Part shown: positions 32,579-43,479 of the stretch, one piece after another
Layout of the letters: the number at the start of each line of letters is the position of its first letter
How positions within the stretch are numbered: position 1 is the stretch's first letter
Assembly: GCA_037447655.1 (NCBI GenBank)
Contig: JBBHKE010001980.1
Coordinates: forward strand, 126,001 to 190,000
Direction of reading: 5' to 3'
Origin: Zygnema cylindricum
Lineage: Eukaryota > Streptophyta > Zygnematophyceae > Zygnematales > Zygnemataceae
DNA length: 64,000 bases
The notes under the pieces: model-generated
What the model was told of the DNA's origin: nothing
Database searches by the model: none
The model's input: the letters and a program-made list of their open reading frames with translations, nothing else
Position numbers and translations under genes: made by a program

Positions 32579-33660
32579 CTAAGGAGCTTGACGGTAAATA
32601 GCCCTTGACTCTTGGGATTGGAGACTTGAAAAGGCCAGAGCATGCTTTATGAGCCATGTGGTTGCATTCAAATCCATGCTCTGCCCTATTAAGCTACACC
32701 TCTGTGTGTTTGAAATACCTGGTGCGGTTGTAGTTCCCGCATTGAATCCCATGGCTCGCTCTTGTTTTGCGATTGTTAATGTCGTCCAGATATTTGCGAC
32801 ACTATCGTAGATCATTCAAGCTGCTCCTTTCCGGTATGCATGGCTGTGAGGAAAGGAAACTAATGTTGGAATTGCTCTACGTGGACTTCTTGCTTTGTTG
32901 CACTGGAAGAACAGAGGACGGTTTGTTTTTGTCACGGGTGTTGCCATTCGTCGTTTCTCGAGGATTTGCTACACAGAGTTCTGAGAGTCTGGGATCTGCT
33001 CCTCCAAGATTTTATTGAGTATCGGAAGCGGGATTAAATTGGTCTTGTAAGCTCAGACTCGATGTGCCCAGGATCTCATATGTGGTGCTTCAAAGACCAA
33101 TAGAGCCCCTAAATTATGGGTTACCTAATTCCAACTATCAGCCACATGTCTTCGTTTATCATCTCCTGGGTGAACATTTTCCAAAATGTACCCGACTGGT
33201 GTGTTTTGGAGCTGTTGTAACCATGATATTAATTGCACCATTGTAAAAAATGTTTTACTCTTCCGGTCGTGATGCCCTTTTCCTTGTACTGCTAGGAAGT
33301 ATCGCTGACAATGCCATCTTACCACCACTAGATCTACTCTTCCCAAACTGGCCAGGTGAGGTGTCATGATATTATCCACATTCTGTGGGAGACTGCGGTT
33401 AGCAATGGAAATTGTCAACACAGGAAGTTGTTGAGGATATAGGTTGTGAAGTTGTTGGAGGCCATGTTCGCTGACAGCTCGGGCTTCGGGCGATATCTCC
33501 ACGGTTGTATAGGAATTCTACTTGATATCGTGTTTTCAAAACGGCATCAAGATCAAAATTGATTCCAGAAAATAGAGATAAAATCCAAAGGCCTGAATCG
33601 GGAACCGTCAATGACACCACTTGTCTGTTGAATTTTTTGTTTTCAGATATGTTCCCTGAA
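32579..33660 (-). pseudogene. C5-cytosine DNA methyltransferase domain within gypsy element G
   Basis: Minus-strand blocks in canonical DNMT order: motif I WILSLFSGINFDLDAVLK (about 33590-33537), then EISPEARAVSEH, motif IV VDLVVVRWHCQ (about 33330), motif VI YILENVHPGD (about 33180), a target-domain part with SWAHRV and YKTNLIPLP (about 33070), and motifs IX/X ERAMGFNAG and QRCSLIGQSMDLN (about 32770-32660). The AHR...Y.TN piece resembles the AHRARYFWGN part of DNMT3 proteins. It lies in the polyprotein between protease and RT, with an open linker upstream (EYNDKSLQVAKPRRGVDTTF). The copy is dead: one frameshift after motif I, stops after DSWN, HRV and NSV, and motif IV reads HCQ where PCQ is expected. 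Its role would be CpG or other cytosine methylation by the element. Confidence 0.85.
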
Positions 33661-33905
33661 ACATTAGACCGAAGGTTTGAAACTGTTTTCTTTAGTAATT
33701 AATCAGAGAATGTCGTATCCACTCCCCGTCGGGGTTTAGCCACCTGTAATGATTTGTCATTGTATTCTTTTTCAAACCGCTTGGAAATAGAGAATTGCTA
33801 GATCTCCTCAGCTATATCTTTGGAGCTGGCAAAAAGTTCAGTCGGAGAGGAAGTAGCATACATCGGGTAACAGCCAGACACTGGGATATTGGTTTTCCCC
33901 CAGTT

Positions 33906-34560
33906 CTATAAGTCCAAAAGAACCACCACTTTGGTTCCTTCCCAATTTTCGGGGTCCTGAATGGTAAATTGTTCTTTCCACACGCTTAACCCCATATTCA
34001 ACCGGGTCCATGTGGCCATTCCCAACAGAATTTCCAATTGAGTTCCTTCAACCACTAAGAATGGGAGCTCAATTTTCAACCGTTGGCCTGCGTCATCAGA
34101 GAATTCAATTTTTATGGCCTTCATAATCCCATGGACTGGGTCACTACCGCTCCTTACCGTGCTCATGTAAATGTTGCTTGGGAAGATTTCTGGCCGGAGT
34201 TCCTTGGGCATTTTCAGTAAAGCGGATGTGGTGGTGAGGTTGGGGAGCGCTCTGGTGTTGACCACAGCGTCCTGATATCCTCCGTAACTGTTGAGTTTGA
34301 AATTTCCCGATTGGTTCAGTATAAAAGCCACTAATAAGGCTTTGTAGTCCCTATCCACCATAGAGGTTTTCGGATCGGTAGACAAAAAGACGGTTGTCGA
34401 TGGAGTTGCTTTGTCGTCTCTCTCTTTCCCATAGTGTATCTCTTCTCCTAATGCATGAATGAGGATTTCTTCGAACAAGTTGTGTGAGGATGCCAAAATT
34501 TTGACGTGAGTTAGGGCGTAGGGCATGAGGTGCCGGACTAGCATGACAGCCGGCTTGGCG
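33906..34560 (-). pseudogene. Gypsy element G: retropepsin-like protease
   Basis: An ORF of 212 residues. The C-terminal retropepsin signature ILLGMATWTRLNMGLSVW is clear. The active-site region reads VVNTRALPNL where the family has D-T/S-G, so the catalytic Asp and Gly are changed. Upstream is a low-complexity linker (EKESLGKEKQSNKDW). Confidence 0.75.
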
Positions 34561-34995
34561 GAAGGAAGTTGAGCTTTTGGTAAAGATGTTGGCGAATCTG
34601 GTTTCCTACGACTCTAGTTCTTTCTTTCCTTTTTGTCACTCTCGCAGCCGAAATCTGGTGCTGGTGGAGTCGAGGGAGTGTCATCGTCCGGGCGTTCTGT
34701 AATATATCTCTCAAACCAATCCTTATTGCTTTGTTTTTCTTTTCCCAGTGACTCCTTTTCTAGCTGTTGTTTCTCGTTTTTGTAGTTTTCGAAACCAGGA
34801 GGCAGTTTAGGTTTGTTTTAAAGAAATGGCGGATGAGTGGGGTTGATTCCGAGGTCCATGTCGTTCTTGAGGATCCCCGTCGTGGGAGTGAATGACAAAG
34901 GCCTGGTAGCCTTCCGGTTGTGGTCCTTCTGACCCATTCGTTGTTTCTCTTTTCTTTACTCCGAGGTAGAATGGCGGAGTTGTCGTCGGTTACCT

Positions 34996-35310
34996 CCCAC
35001 CCCTACATTCCAAGCTCCAGACATGAATGTTTGTGCATGGTGGGCGTTTGGGGGTTCTGAATCCCAGCCCATTAAGTGGTCGTGGTTAGCATCCTCTGTG
35101 CTTTGAAGATCAAGCTCCGCAATTTTCTGTAACAACTCTTGCTTCTGCTTCTGCAGTTCCCACCCCTACATTCCAAGCTCCGGGCAGGAAAGTTCGTGCA
35201 TGGTGGGTATTTGGATGATCCAAATCCCAGCCCAATAAGTCGTCATCGTTAGCACCCGTTGTTCTTTGAAGATCAAGCTTCGCAATTTTCGGTAACAACT
35301 CTTGCTTCTG
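34996..35310 (-). repeat. Tandem duplication of about 152 bp in gypsy G, spacing 163 bp
   Basis: CCCACCCCTACATTCCAAGC at 34996 recurs at 35159, and the copies run to AACAACTCTTGCTTCTG (35146 and 35310) with about 15% differences. The duplicated sequence is coding on the minus strand (gag-to-protease linker). Confidence 0.85.
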
Positions 35311-35341
35311 GAGTCTTTGTGCTGCAGTGAGAGGTGTAGCC

Positions 35342-36450
35342 TGTTGTTTTGAAAAGTTTGTTTCGTGCGTACGCGGTATTTCGTGCGCTATGGAATTTAA
35401 TGTGGAGGTTTGAATGGATTCATGGATTGGGGGAGCGAACGAACGGATATAACTAAAGTGATGTAAAAGACTCACTGAGTGGCGGGTACAAGCATTGACA
35501 AATGAACGGTGGATCGCGAAGCGATCCGATGTGGAATAAACGAAATATGGAAACAGGTACCGCCGGTACGGCGCAGTTGCGACGCAGACAAGACAACGCA
35601 ATTGCGGTTATTTTGGATGAATATGCGCCGCCAGTACGGAGCAGCTGCGACGCAAACGAGTCAACACAGCTGCGGTTACCTTGATATGATCGGCACGGAC
35701 AAAGCAGCCGACGCAGCTGTTGATAATGTAACTAGTATAGATTTTGAGTAATGATATTTGTTTAGTAGTTACTTAGTGGTAGCTTGGTTTTTGACGTACG
35801 AAGATTGTGGAGATGTCGGTGTAAATATTATATACAACATAGGTTTGTCTTTTTGCGAATCAGTTATTAGTGTAGATTTGTTCGGTCTGACATACCTCGA
35901 ACTATTCGGGTATACTTACAATAGTTTAGGTAGATGGTAGATACCGTACGGTTGGTATGCCGCCGTACATTCAGTAGTGAACTCTCTGAGTATAACTTGT
36001 AGGACTTAGAATATTTTGAGTATCACAGTCAAGTTTATCAAAGCAATGGCAAACTGTTTTCTGCATCTTTGACCTGTTGGTGTGATCACTGTGTTTGATG
36101 CTTTCATGTGAAACTTTGAGGAGTTATTCTATGATATAGAATATATATGTGTGCGAAGTTTCATTGTATTCCAGTATCTCTGAAAGATTCTGTGAGCAGT
36201 CAAAGTGATTAGTTTGTGAAGTTGTCAGTTGATTTTGTGAAACTCTGGAGCTTATATCTTCTAGATGCCTTGGTGAATTTGGCTATAACTTTGTGATATT
36301 AGAGTTTATATAGTATGCTGCATATTGGTGCAGTTTGAGGTGACTTTGTGTACTGTGGAGTAATCTGTGTCGTCTGAAACACAGCTGTTTAAGGGGTAGT
36401 CTGTGGGGCTTCCGAGTGTAGTCCATGGCTGAAATAGGCTATGGACAACA
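35342..36450 (+). repeat. 5' LTR of D
   Basis: 1109 bp, TGTTGTTTTGAAAAG to GGACAACA. Contains an internal tandem repeat of about 70 bp (TACGGCGCAGTTGCGACGCA and TACGGAGCAGCTGCGACGCA at 35567 and 35636). The gag start codon lies 26 bp before its end. Confidence 0.9.
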
Positions 36451-37987
36451 GGTTATGGGCCCACACCCATGGCTGCCCATATTTGATGGATCAAAATATC
36501 ACTACTGGAAGGATTCACTCGAGAGCTACTTCGAGATGATGGAGCTAATGGATGTGGTGGACGGTACCTTGGCCGAAACATCAAATGGATGGAAAAGGAA
36601 AAATCATGAATGTCTAAGGGTTATCAAGAACTCCTTGACTGCGGATTTGGTAATGTCATACTTAAGTTTTAAGAGGGCATCTGAATTATGGAAGTGCTTA
36701 GAATGTATGTATGCAAAGACTTCTTTATATCATTGGCTTAGCAATGTTACCAAAATAGTTGAATTCAAGTATGTAGGAGGTAGTATGGAGAAACACTGTA
36801 TTGACTTACAAGTATTATTTGCAGAAAATGACTTGGCAGGAGGAAACTTTACAGATGCCCAACAAGCTATATTATTAATGAGAAGTCTACCTAAAGAATA
36901 TAAGAGTGCTTTAGATCGATTGACGTTAATTGATAAAAGGGATTGGAGCTTAACTGTAGCAAGACGTGTTGTTCTAGATGAAGAGGCTAATAGAAAGATT
37001 TTATCCAGTAAGAGGAATATAAAGGAATCTAAGTCTCAGTTTCAGAAAATTAAAAAGAATAGCGAGTTCGGAGATCGGCCAAATAATTGTTTTTATTGTA
37101 ATGATTTGGGACATACCTTCAGGGTATGCCCGTCGTATAAAAGTGCATGTGTTATAGGGAATTTCATAGATGGATGGGACAACAACCTAGTTCGACCATC
37201 AACAAGAAGAGAATCAAGTTCTTTCGTGAGTGAGAGACAAGACTCAACCGATGACAAAAGACATACACAGTGTGTTGACAAATTTATTTACCTACCGACC
37301 TTCTATGTTGTTCGGAATGAGGAGAAGGGGGTGACAGAAAAGGATTTGGTGTCTGCCTCTTTTCCCGACGACAGATTGGTGAGTACCAAAGAGTTACAGA
37401 AGGAAGAGTTTATTGAAGAAAGGAAAAAGGACGAAAGAGAGAACGACACGGTTTTTGTGACGTTATCAGATGACAAATCAGTGAGTGAAAAATGCCTACA
37501 AGAAAGTTTGTTAACTAAAGCAAGAAGAGTTGAAGGAAGAGATGGACCCTTAGAAGCAAAAACTAGAAATAAGGTGGATGTGGAAATTGGTGAACTAGGA
37601 AAAGAACAAAGAAAAATTGTTCAAAAAATTGGATTGAGAAAAGAAGTTTGTGGGAGTGAAAAATGTCATAGAAATGCAAACGTTAGAAATATAGGAAAAG
37701 AAAATAGGAAGAAAAGAGTGCGGCTGAAAAGAAGAATATTCAAAATTAAAATTTCTCAGATGAATGAAGATAATGGGGATAGCAAATCTACGAAGAAAAA
37801 CATAGAGGTAAAACAGAAAATTAATATTTTTGACATTAAACAAGTAGAAAACTGTGACAAAAATGAAAATTTTCAGAAAAGACAAAAGATAATGAAGAAA
37901 ACAAAGAGAAGATGCAATATTAAACAAATCAAGGGCAGAAGAAAACATGCTCAAAAAGTGATTAAGAGAAGAGAGCGGGAGAAGTGA
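36425..37987 (+). CDS. Intact gag protein of element D, 520 residues
   Basis: Starts in the 5' LTR (MAEIGYGQ), reads through the primer-binding site as QVMGP, then the copia gag domain (FDGSKYHYWKDSLESYFEMM to about residue 190) and a CCHC zinc knuckle CFYCNDLGHTFRVC near residue 222. The last 250 residues have no protease; they are very rich in Lys, Arg and Glu and end RRKHAQKVIKRREREK, resembling a nuclear-localisation or nucleic-acid-binding tail. No stop interrupts the frame. It would form virus-like particles and package element RNA. It is much longer than the gag portion in family C, which is about 280 residues up to the protease. Confidence 0.8.
   Translation: MAEIGYGQQVMGPHPWLPIFDGSKYHYWKDSLESYFEMMELMDVVDGTLAETSNGWKRKNHECLRVIKNSLTADLVMSYLSFKRASELWKCLECMYAKTSLYHWLSNVTKIVEFKYVGGSMEKHCIDLQVLFAENDLAGGNFTDAQQAILLMRSLPKEYKSALDRLTLIDKRDWSLTVARRVVLDEEANRKILSSKRNIKESKSQFQKIKKNSEFGDRPNNCFYCNDLGHTFRVCPSYKSACVIGNFIDGWDNNLVRPSTRRESSSFVSERQDSTDDKRHTQCVDKFIYLPTFYVVRNEEKGVTEKDLVSASFPDDRLVSTKELQKEEFIEERKKDERENDTVFVTLSDDKSVSEKCLQESLLTKARRVEGRDGPLEAKTRNKVDVEIGELGKEQRKIVQKIGLRKEVCGSEKCHRNANVRNIGKENRKKRVRLKRRIFKIKISQMNEDNGDSKSTKKNIEVKQKINIFDIKQVENCDKNENFQKRQKIMKKTKRRCNIKQIKGRRKHAQKVIKRREREK
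36451..36463 (+). other. Primer-binding site of D (half-tRNA-iMet)
   Basis: GGTTATGGGCCCA exactly follows LTR end CAACA and is perfectly complementary to the initiator tRNA-Met anticodon region. It is also coding (VMGP). Confidence 0.85.
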
Positions 37988-38729
37988 TTTTTTGGAGAAC
38001 ATGAATTTAGACAAATCTTAATTTTGGAAAAACTTATATTACAGGCATGTCTTATAAAGACAAGCTCTTTTTTACATTCAATATTTTGGTAGGATTTTAG
38101 ATTTAATGTTATTCCTTGTTGAGTTAGTTGAAAAGAAAAAAAAAGTGATATTTATGTATTTTTGAAAACGAAGGAGGTTGCGGAAGCAGTGGTGAAACAT
38201 CGGAAGCAGTTCACGTCGCGAAGCAGCATACCAACGCAGCGGATGACGTGGAAGTATCTGATAGGGGAAGAGGTACAACAGTTGTTTGATAAAAGTGGGT
38301 AGAAGATAGATATTTTTGACAAATACTCATCATATCACAAAGTGACAATTACGGGTGGAATTCAGAGTTACTAGAAAGGTGTTATATCATTATTGAAATG
38401 ACAATTTGACGTTTATGGCATAGGGGGAGCTGTTACGGGACGATATTCAAATTTGTTAGTCTGTAAAATTAATACAAATTAAGAAAATGGTTGATAAAGT
38501 TTTCGTTGAAGACAAAGAGTGTTTGAATATTAAATAATTAACTCGGCAAAGAGGCAGTTGTCAAGAAGGGGAAGTTTGGAAGACATGGCAGGAACGCAGC
38601 GGAAGCAGTGGAGAATTAGCGGAAGCAGTTCGCTTCGCAACGCAACAACAAATTATAGCAACGCATCGGAAGAAGTGGTGTTATAGCGTTAAAGAAAGTG
38701 ACAATTTCACATTTATGGCTAACGAGGAG
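37988..38729 (+). other. Non-coding 3' part of D with a diverged internal duplication
   Basis: GCGGAAGCAGTGG, CGGAAGCAGTTC and TGACAATTT...TTTATGGC occur at about 38180-38425 and again at 38595-38722; GGGAGCTGTTAC at 38425 recurs across the A4 insertion point. No ORF. Confidence 0.6.
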
Positions 38730-39792
38730 TGCAACTCTAAGACCTCCATAGGACCTCAGAGTAAGCAGCTCACACGAAGCCTCTAGTATAACCCTGACCC
38801 CTTTTTCTTTCAACACGAATAATCGCCACCCTTGCAAAAAAAAACTATGACCACCTTCACCCCTATCAAGGCAAGACTCCCTTGAGTCGATAGCAAAAAG
38901 AATCTTTGAATTTGCTCCCCTGAGCAGTAAGTTATGGAGGGTCAAAGTTGACCTTTTGTACAGAAGCTCTCTGGGAGAGAGGGTCCTATCTACCAATTTT
39001 TCTAAGTCCTATCTCTCTCCAAAACCTTATCTACTTGTGTACGCCACCAATCATATTACACTGCCGTACACAAAAGTACAACTGCCGGTGTACTTTATGT
39101 ACGGATATTGTACGACATGGCCTAAATGTCGACACATGTCATATCCGGATTTGGTCCCGTAATTCCGGGAGATGCTGCGATCCAACGTAATCGTGCCACG
39201 TGTCATTTGATGTGGCGATGACCAAAAACCGCCGAGAATCTCTTCCGCGATCTCGGCTTTCTTTTCGGTCGTCTGATTGAATGCAGATTTCTATTGTAAC
39301 CGTCATAAATGCTTGTGCGGTATTTGTTTCGTAAAAGAAACAAAATGCGCAGTACTTGTTTGTTGTCCATACCGAAATCCGTACGTTTACATAACCGGAT
39401 CTATGTAACCGTAAACATTTGCCGTTAAATGAATTTTCCTACGTGTTAACATTTAAATAAATATCAAACCCAATAGTATGCATCGTAACTTCTAGACTTA
39501 ACGGTTAAGGCTACCGGCTACCAGTTTTTTGACGGTCGGCAGGTACGAGGATCAAATCTTGTTACCGACACTCCTTTTAGTAAATAAACCTACCTATCTG
39601 TAAATTAACTAATCTATTTCCCGTAAACCTCTGGATAGCCTAGGTAGCCATGGCTTTAGCTTCCTCTTCAACTTCTAAGTGACTGCAACAAGTGTGGGAT
39701 TTGGAGGGCGAAGTTAGAGACAGACTGCCTCAGCTTCTTTCTATATTCCAATTTAGACCTAGAAAATAATAAAATAACCATCGATTTATACA
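38730..39792 (-). repeat. 3' LTR of A4
   Basis: 1063 bp; the reverse complement starts TGTATAAATCGATGG and ends AGAGTTGCA. The polypurine tract lies at 39793-39805. Confidence 0.9.
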
Positions 39793-39805
39793 CTCCCCTT
39801 ATTTT

Positions 39806-40440
39806 CAAGTCAATCTTTAATTTCAGACCACACTTCTCCCTGCAAAAAATTAGTTTAGGGGAAGGCACAGGTTTGGTCATCATATTTGCTACCATCTCAC
39901 TATCAGGTCGGTACTCTAAACTGATTATTTTGTTTTCTACTTTCTCTCTAACAAAGTTGATTCTAATGTCCATGCGTTTAGCTTTAAAATTATGTTTATG
40001 ATTGGCAGAAATAGCGATTGCAGCCTCATTATCACAAAAAAATTTATGCACACCACTCTTAAGGTGACCAAGCTTACTAAGCAAAGACTTGACCCACATC
40101 AATTCTTTTACAGCAGAGCAAGAGGCCATATACTCATCCTCCATCGTGGACTGCGCAATAACCTTTTGTTGTTTGCTACTCCAACAGCAAGCCCCATCAC
40201 CCACATATAAAACATATCTAGAAGTACATCTCCTCATCGGAGCATCACCATAACTTGCATCACTCCAAGTAGTGATTCAGTATTCTCCCCACCCAAATGC
40301 AACCATAGATCCCTAGTTCCTATCAAATATCTAAGGACTCTCTTAGCTGCCTCCCAATCCTTCTTAGTGGGAGCATTTAGACTTCTACTCAGCACTCCTA
40401 CAGCTGCAGCTAAATCCGTCGGGTACAATTCATAAAATAG
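39806..40440 (-). pseudogene. A4 RNase H
   Basis: Carries YPTDLAAAVGVLSRSLNAP, RRCTSRYVLYVGDGACCWSS, STMEDEYMASC and FKAKRMDIRINFVREK, the copia RNase H and C-terminus. A frame change separates it from RT near 40234-40260. Confidence 0.8.
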
Positions 40441-40490
40441 ATTAGGCTTCCCACTACTTGCGTGTAAGGAATAGTCTGCATGAACTTCTG

Positions 40491-41759
40491 CTATTCAAGA
40501 CTTAATTCCTCATCTAAGACTATGACTCCTTCTTCCTCACTCCCCTCACTTCCCTTCTTTAACTCCATTGGAGTTGTACAACTATTAGCTTTATCCATCT
40601 GAATTTTTTCCTGCATGTTCCCTATTACTTCATTTTGAGTCAATCTTATAATCTTTTTTTCTCGGTCTCTTTCTACTTGAATTCCCAAAATATATTTTGC
40701 TTCTCCCATATCCTTTATTTCAAATCTCCCCTTAAGATAGGTTTTGAGTGTATTAATTTTTTCCATTGATTTACTTAAAACAAGCAAATCATCAACATAA
40801 ATTGCAATAAATATATTACCTTCCTCATCTTCAAAAAAATAGATTGAGTGATCTGAACTGATCCGGATATATCCCAGACCGGTAATAAACTCATCAAGTT
40901 TCTTATTCCATTGTCGAGGCGCATGTTTCAAACCGTAAAGGGATTTAATCAGCCGACATACCTTACTCTCCTCTCCTTCCTCCACAAATCCTCCGGGTTG
41001 TCGCATGGAGATCTCCTCTTCCAATTTTCCATGCAAAAAACTTGTCTTGATGTCCATTTGGTGCACCTCCATGTCTTCCGCTGCTGCTAGACTGAAAAGT
41101 ATGCGGACGGAGGGAAATCTGACGACCAGGGCAAAGGTTTCCTCGTAGTTGATTCCTTTTTTCTGTGTAAATCCTTTTGCCACTAATCGGGCTTTGTAAC
41201 GCTCAATGGTGTTATCCGGGTTCAATTTTAATTTGAAAACCCACTTACAACCGATTGGTTTTCGGTTAGGTGGACAGTCCACCAGCTCCCAAGTATCGGC
41301 TGCCATAATTGAGGCCATCTCCTCATTGATGGTTGTCTTCCACCGGTTCTTTTTTGGATGAGTCATCGCCTCTCCATAAGTTTGAGATTCATCTTGATGA
41401 GATAGTTTTGTTACCTTGTTATTAACATATTTTTCTTGTAATATTTGGCTACTTCTCCTCTCCCCCTCTAAATCTGTGGCCGGAATAGATGGTTCTCGTG
41501 GGTTCTTTCGAACAATCTCGGCTTCTCCACTATCCGTTGATTCCGAATCAATTTCCATCAAGTCTTCCGCTTCGGGTAGAGTTGTCACTGGATTTTCCGC
41601 AGCCGAGTCCTTTTCGGTCTGATTTGTACCTCTAAGAATGTCATCTTCTCTAAAACCTAGATAGTTAGGAAGCTCAAAGTCATCTGAATTTTCTGACTCA
41701 AATCTGATTTTTACTGACTTTGTATACTTGAAGGGATCCACAGACTTTCCTTCATCCAT
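40491..41759 (-). CDS. A4 linker and reverse transcriptase, 422-residue open segment
   Basis: An acidic linker (about residues 1-150) is followed by copia RT: TWELVDCPPNRKPIGCKWVF, ERYKARLVAKGFTQKKG, HQMDIKTSFLHGKLEEEI (usually DVKTAFLHG), SLYGLKHAPRQWNKKLDEF and the catalytic IYVDDLLVLSKS. It is uninterrupted, but the frame is broken on both sides, so the whole polyprotein cannot be made by simple translation. Confidence 0.85.
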   Translation of the reverse strand: MDEGKSVDPFKYTKSVKIRFESENSDDFELPNYLGFREDDILRGTNQTEKDSAAENPVTTLPEAEDLMEIDSESTDSGEAEIVRKNPREPSIPATDLEGERRSSQILQEKYVNNKVTKLSHQDESQTYGEAMTHPKKNRWKTTINEEMASIMAADTWELVDCPPNRKPIGCKWVFKLKLNPDNTIERYKARLVAKGFTQKKGINYEETFALVVRFPSVRILFSLAAAEDMEVHQMDIKTSFLHGKLEEEISMRQPGGFVEEGEESKVCRLIKSLYGLKHAPRQWNKKLDEFITGLGYIRISSDHSIYFFEDEEGNIFIAIYVDDLLVLSKSMEKINTLKTYLKGRFEIKDMGEAKYILGIQVERDREKKIIRLTQNEVIGNMQEKIQMDKANSCTTPMELKKGSEGSEEEGVIVLDEELSLE

Positions 41760-41885
41760 AACTACTAGATGTTTTACTAAGATTATATCTTCCCTTTTTA
41801 GATCGTAAACTCCATATCCTTTAACATCCTCATCATATCCTTATAAGTATCCCGGTTTTCCTTTAGGATCTAGCTTCCAATTAGA

Positions 41886-42365
41886 CTAATTTGTATCTAG
41901 ACTGAATACTTGACTACCAAAAACCTTTAAGTGAGATATGTCTGGTTTTCGGCCGGTCCATCTCTCATAAGGTGTTTGACCTTTTATAGCTGAGGTAAGA
42001 AATTTATTTTTGAGGTAATTAGCGCAATTCATTGCTTCTGCCCAAAACCATTTTCCTATCTTCTTATCCGACAACATACTTCTAGCACTATCACTCAGTG
42101 TCCTATTTAATCGTTCAGCTACCCCATTCTGTTCCATATTTTCTGGAACTGTCTTTTGGTGTTGAACTCCATCTTCCTTCGGCAATTCCTCAAACTGGTT
42201 AGAAGTATACCATCCACTTTTGTCACTCCTTACTCTCTTGATTGGAGTTTCATGGAGTTTTTCGCTCCATGCTTTATATTGTCTAAAACAATCCTGAGCT
42301 TGTGACTTGTTTTTCAAAAAATACACCCTGGAATACCAAGACCAATCATCATTGATAGTCATCAT
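41886..42365 (-). pseudogene. A4 integrase core
   Basis: Encodes INDDWSWYSRVYFLKNK, RSDKSGWYTSNQFEE (family consensus RSDNGGEY), AERLNRTLSDSARSML and GQTPYERWTGRKPDISHLKV. It overlaps the preceding frame by 17 bp, marking a frameshift. The DNGGEY change would damage the active site region. Confidence 0.8.
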
Positions 42366-43479
42366 AAATCTCTTCCCCTCGGTGAGGGCATTTGGCCGGT
42401 CCCCAAATATATGTGTGTACTAAATCTAAATTTTTTTCTCCCCTATAGGTGGTTGTTTTGGGAAAAGGCAATTTGTGTGCTTTACCTTGAGCACATTCAC
42501 TACAATCACTTAGATTCTCACTCTCAATGAACTGAATTCCTTCCACCACTCCCATCTTTTTCATCTCTCTTAGCTTATCTAGATTCACATGCCCAAGCCT
42601 CTTATGCCACATCATTATATTATGAACACCAGCATAATAAAGTTTCTTCTTTTCATTGCTTAAAATCAGCCTAAACATCCCTTGGCTACCTTTTTCAGTG
42701 GTCAAATAAACTTCCTCCTCAAAACTAGCAGTAAAGACTCCTTTCCTAGTGCTAATATCAAAACCCTTATCATCTAATACAGACGTAGAGATGAGGTTTT
42801 TGTTCAGCTCTGGAATAAACAATACATCGCAGAATGTAACTATGGATGTTTTTCCTTCTACCAACACTTCCAGATCTACCGATCCTACAAGAGTAGTAGT
42901 GACTATCCTCCCATCATCGTACTCTATCTCTACGGTGGGAATCTTTCTTATCTTAGTGAACAGGTGTTTATCCTTACACATGTGCATGGAGGCACCCGAA
43001 TCTACAATCCAGCCCGCTTCACCTTTCAATCCACCGAAAGCACATTTCTGCTTTCGTGGAATTTCTACCTCGTTTGTCGCTTCCAACTCCTCATCCAATA
43101 GGAGCTCATCGTCCTCGTCTTCGGATTCCACCTCATGTACTTCTGTCACAAGGGCCTTTTTCTTTCCTTTCGGGGTTCCACCGGTCTGCCCCTCCTTTAA
43201 CCGAAGCTCGGTTAGCTTAGTGCACTCCGCCATATAGTGCCCCGGTTTCTTACAGAAATGACATAAACCCTTGGGAGCCCTCGGTCCGAACTCGTCAGTC
43301 TGTTTTTTCTGCTCCCCCCCTCCGTAATTTTTGACCAGTCTCCGGGAATCCTTGTTCCTCCACTCGGTCTCAGCTGCCAAGGCTTGCCCACTCTTTCCTC
43401 CGCTTCGGATCTCAATTGTATTCTCCCGAACGAGAATCATTTCTACCACTGAGTTCCATATCCACCTTGAGTCCGGCAA
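42349..43479 (-). CDS. A4 gag zinc knuckle, protease and integrase N-terminus, 376-residue open segment
   Basis: Contains the zinc knuckle CHFCKKPGHYMAEC (about residue 93), an acidic stretch EVESEDEDDELLLDEELEA, protease active site VDSGASMHMC (about residue 174) and the integrase HHCC domain (MWHKRLGHVN, CSECAQGKAH). All key residues are intact. It ends by frameshift near 42350. Confidence 0.85.
   Translation of the reverse strand: MPDSRWIWNSVVEMILVRENTIEIRSGGKSGQALAAETEWRNKDSRRLVKNYGGGEQKKQTDEFGPRAPKGLCHFCKKPGHYMAECTKLTELRLKEGQTGGTPKGKKKALVTEVHEVESEDEDDELLLDEELEATNEVEIPRKQKCAFGGLKGEAGWIVDSGASMHMCKDKHLFTKIRKIPTVEIEYDDGRIVTTTLVGSVDLEVLVEGKTSIVTFCDVLFIPELNKNLISTSVLDDKGFDISTRKGVFTASFEEEVYLTTEKGSQGMFRLILSNEKKKLYYAGVHNIMMWHKRLGHVNLDKLREMKKMGVVEGIQFIESENLSDCSECAQGKAHKLPFPKTTTYRGEKNLDLVHTYIWGPAKCPHRGEEIYDDYQ

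Noticed and set aside
37595-38014. 139-residue minus-strand hydrophobic ORF
   Set aside because: Antisense shadow of the Lys/Arg-rich tail of D gag.
42749-43237. 162-residue plus-strand ORF rich in Ser
   Set aside because: Antisense shadow of the A4 gag-protease segment, which carries the recognisable domains. The same applies to 20909-21379 and 51201-51949 on the minus strand.
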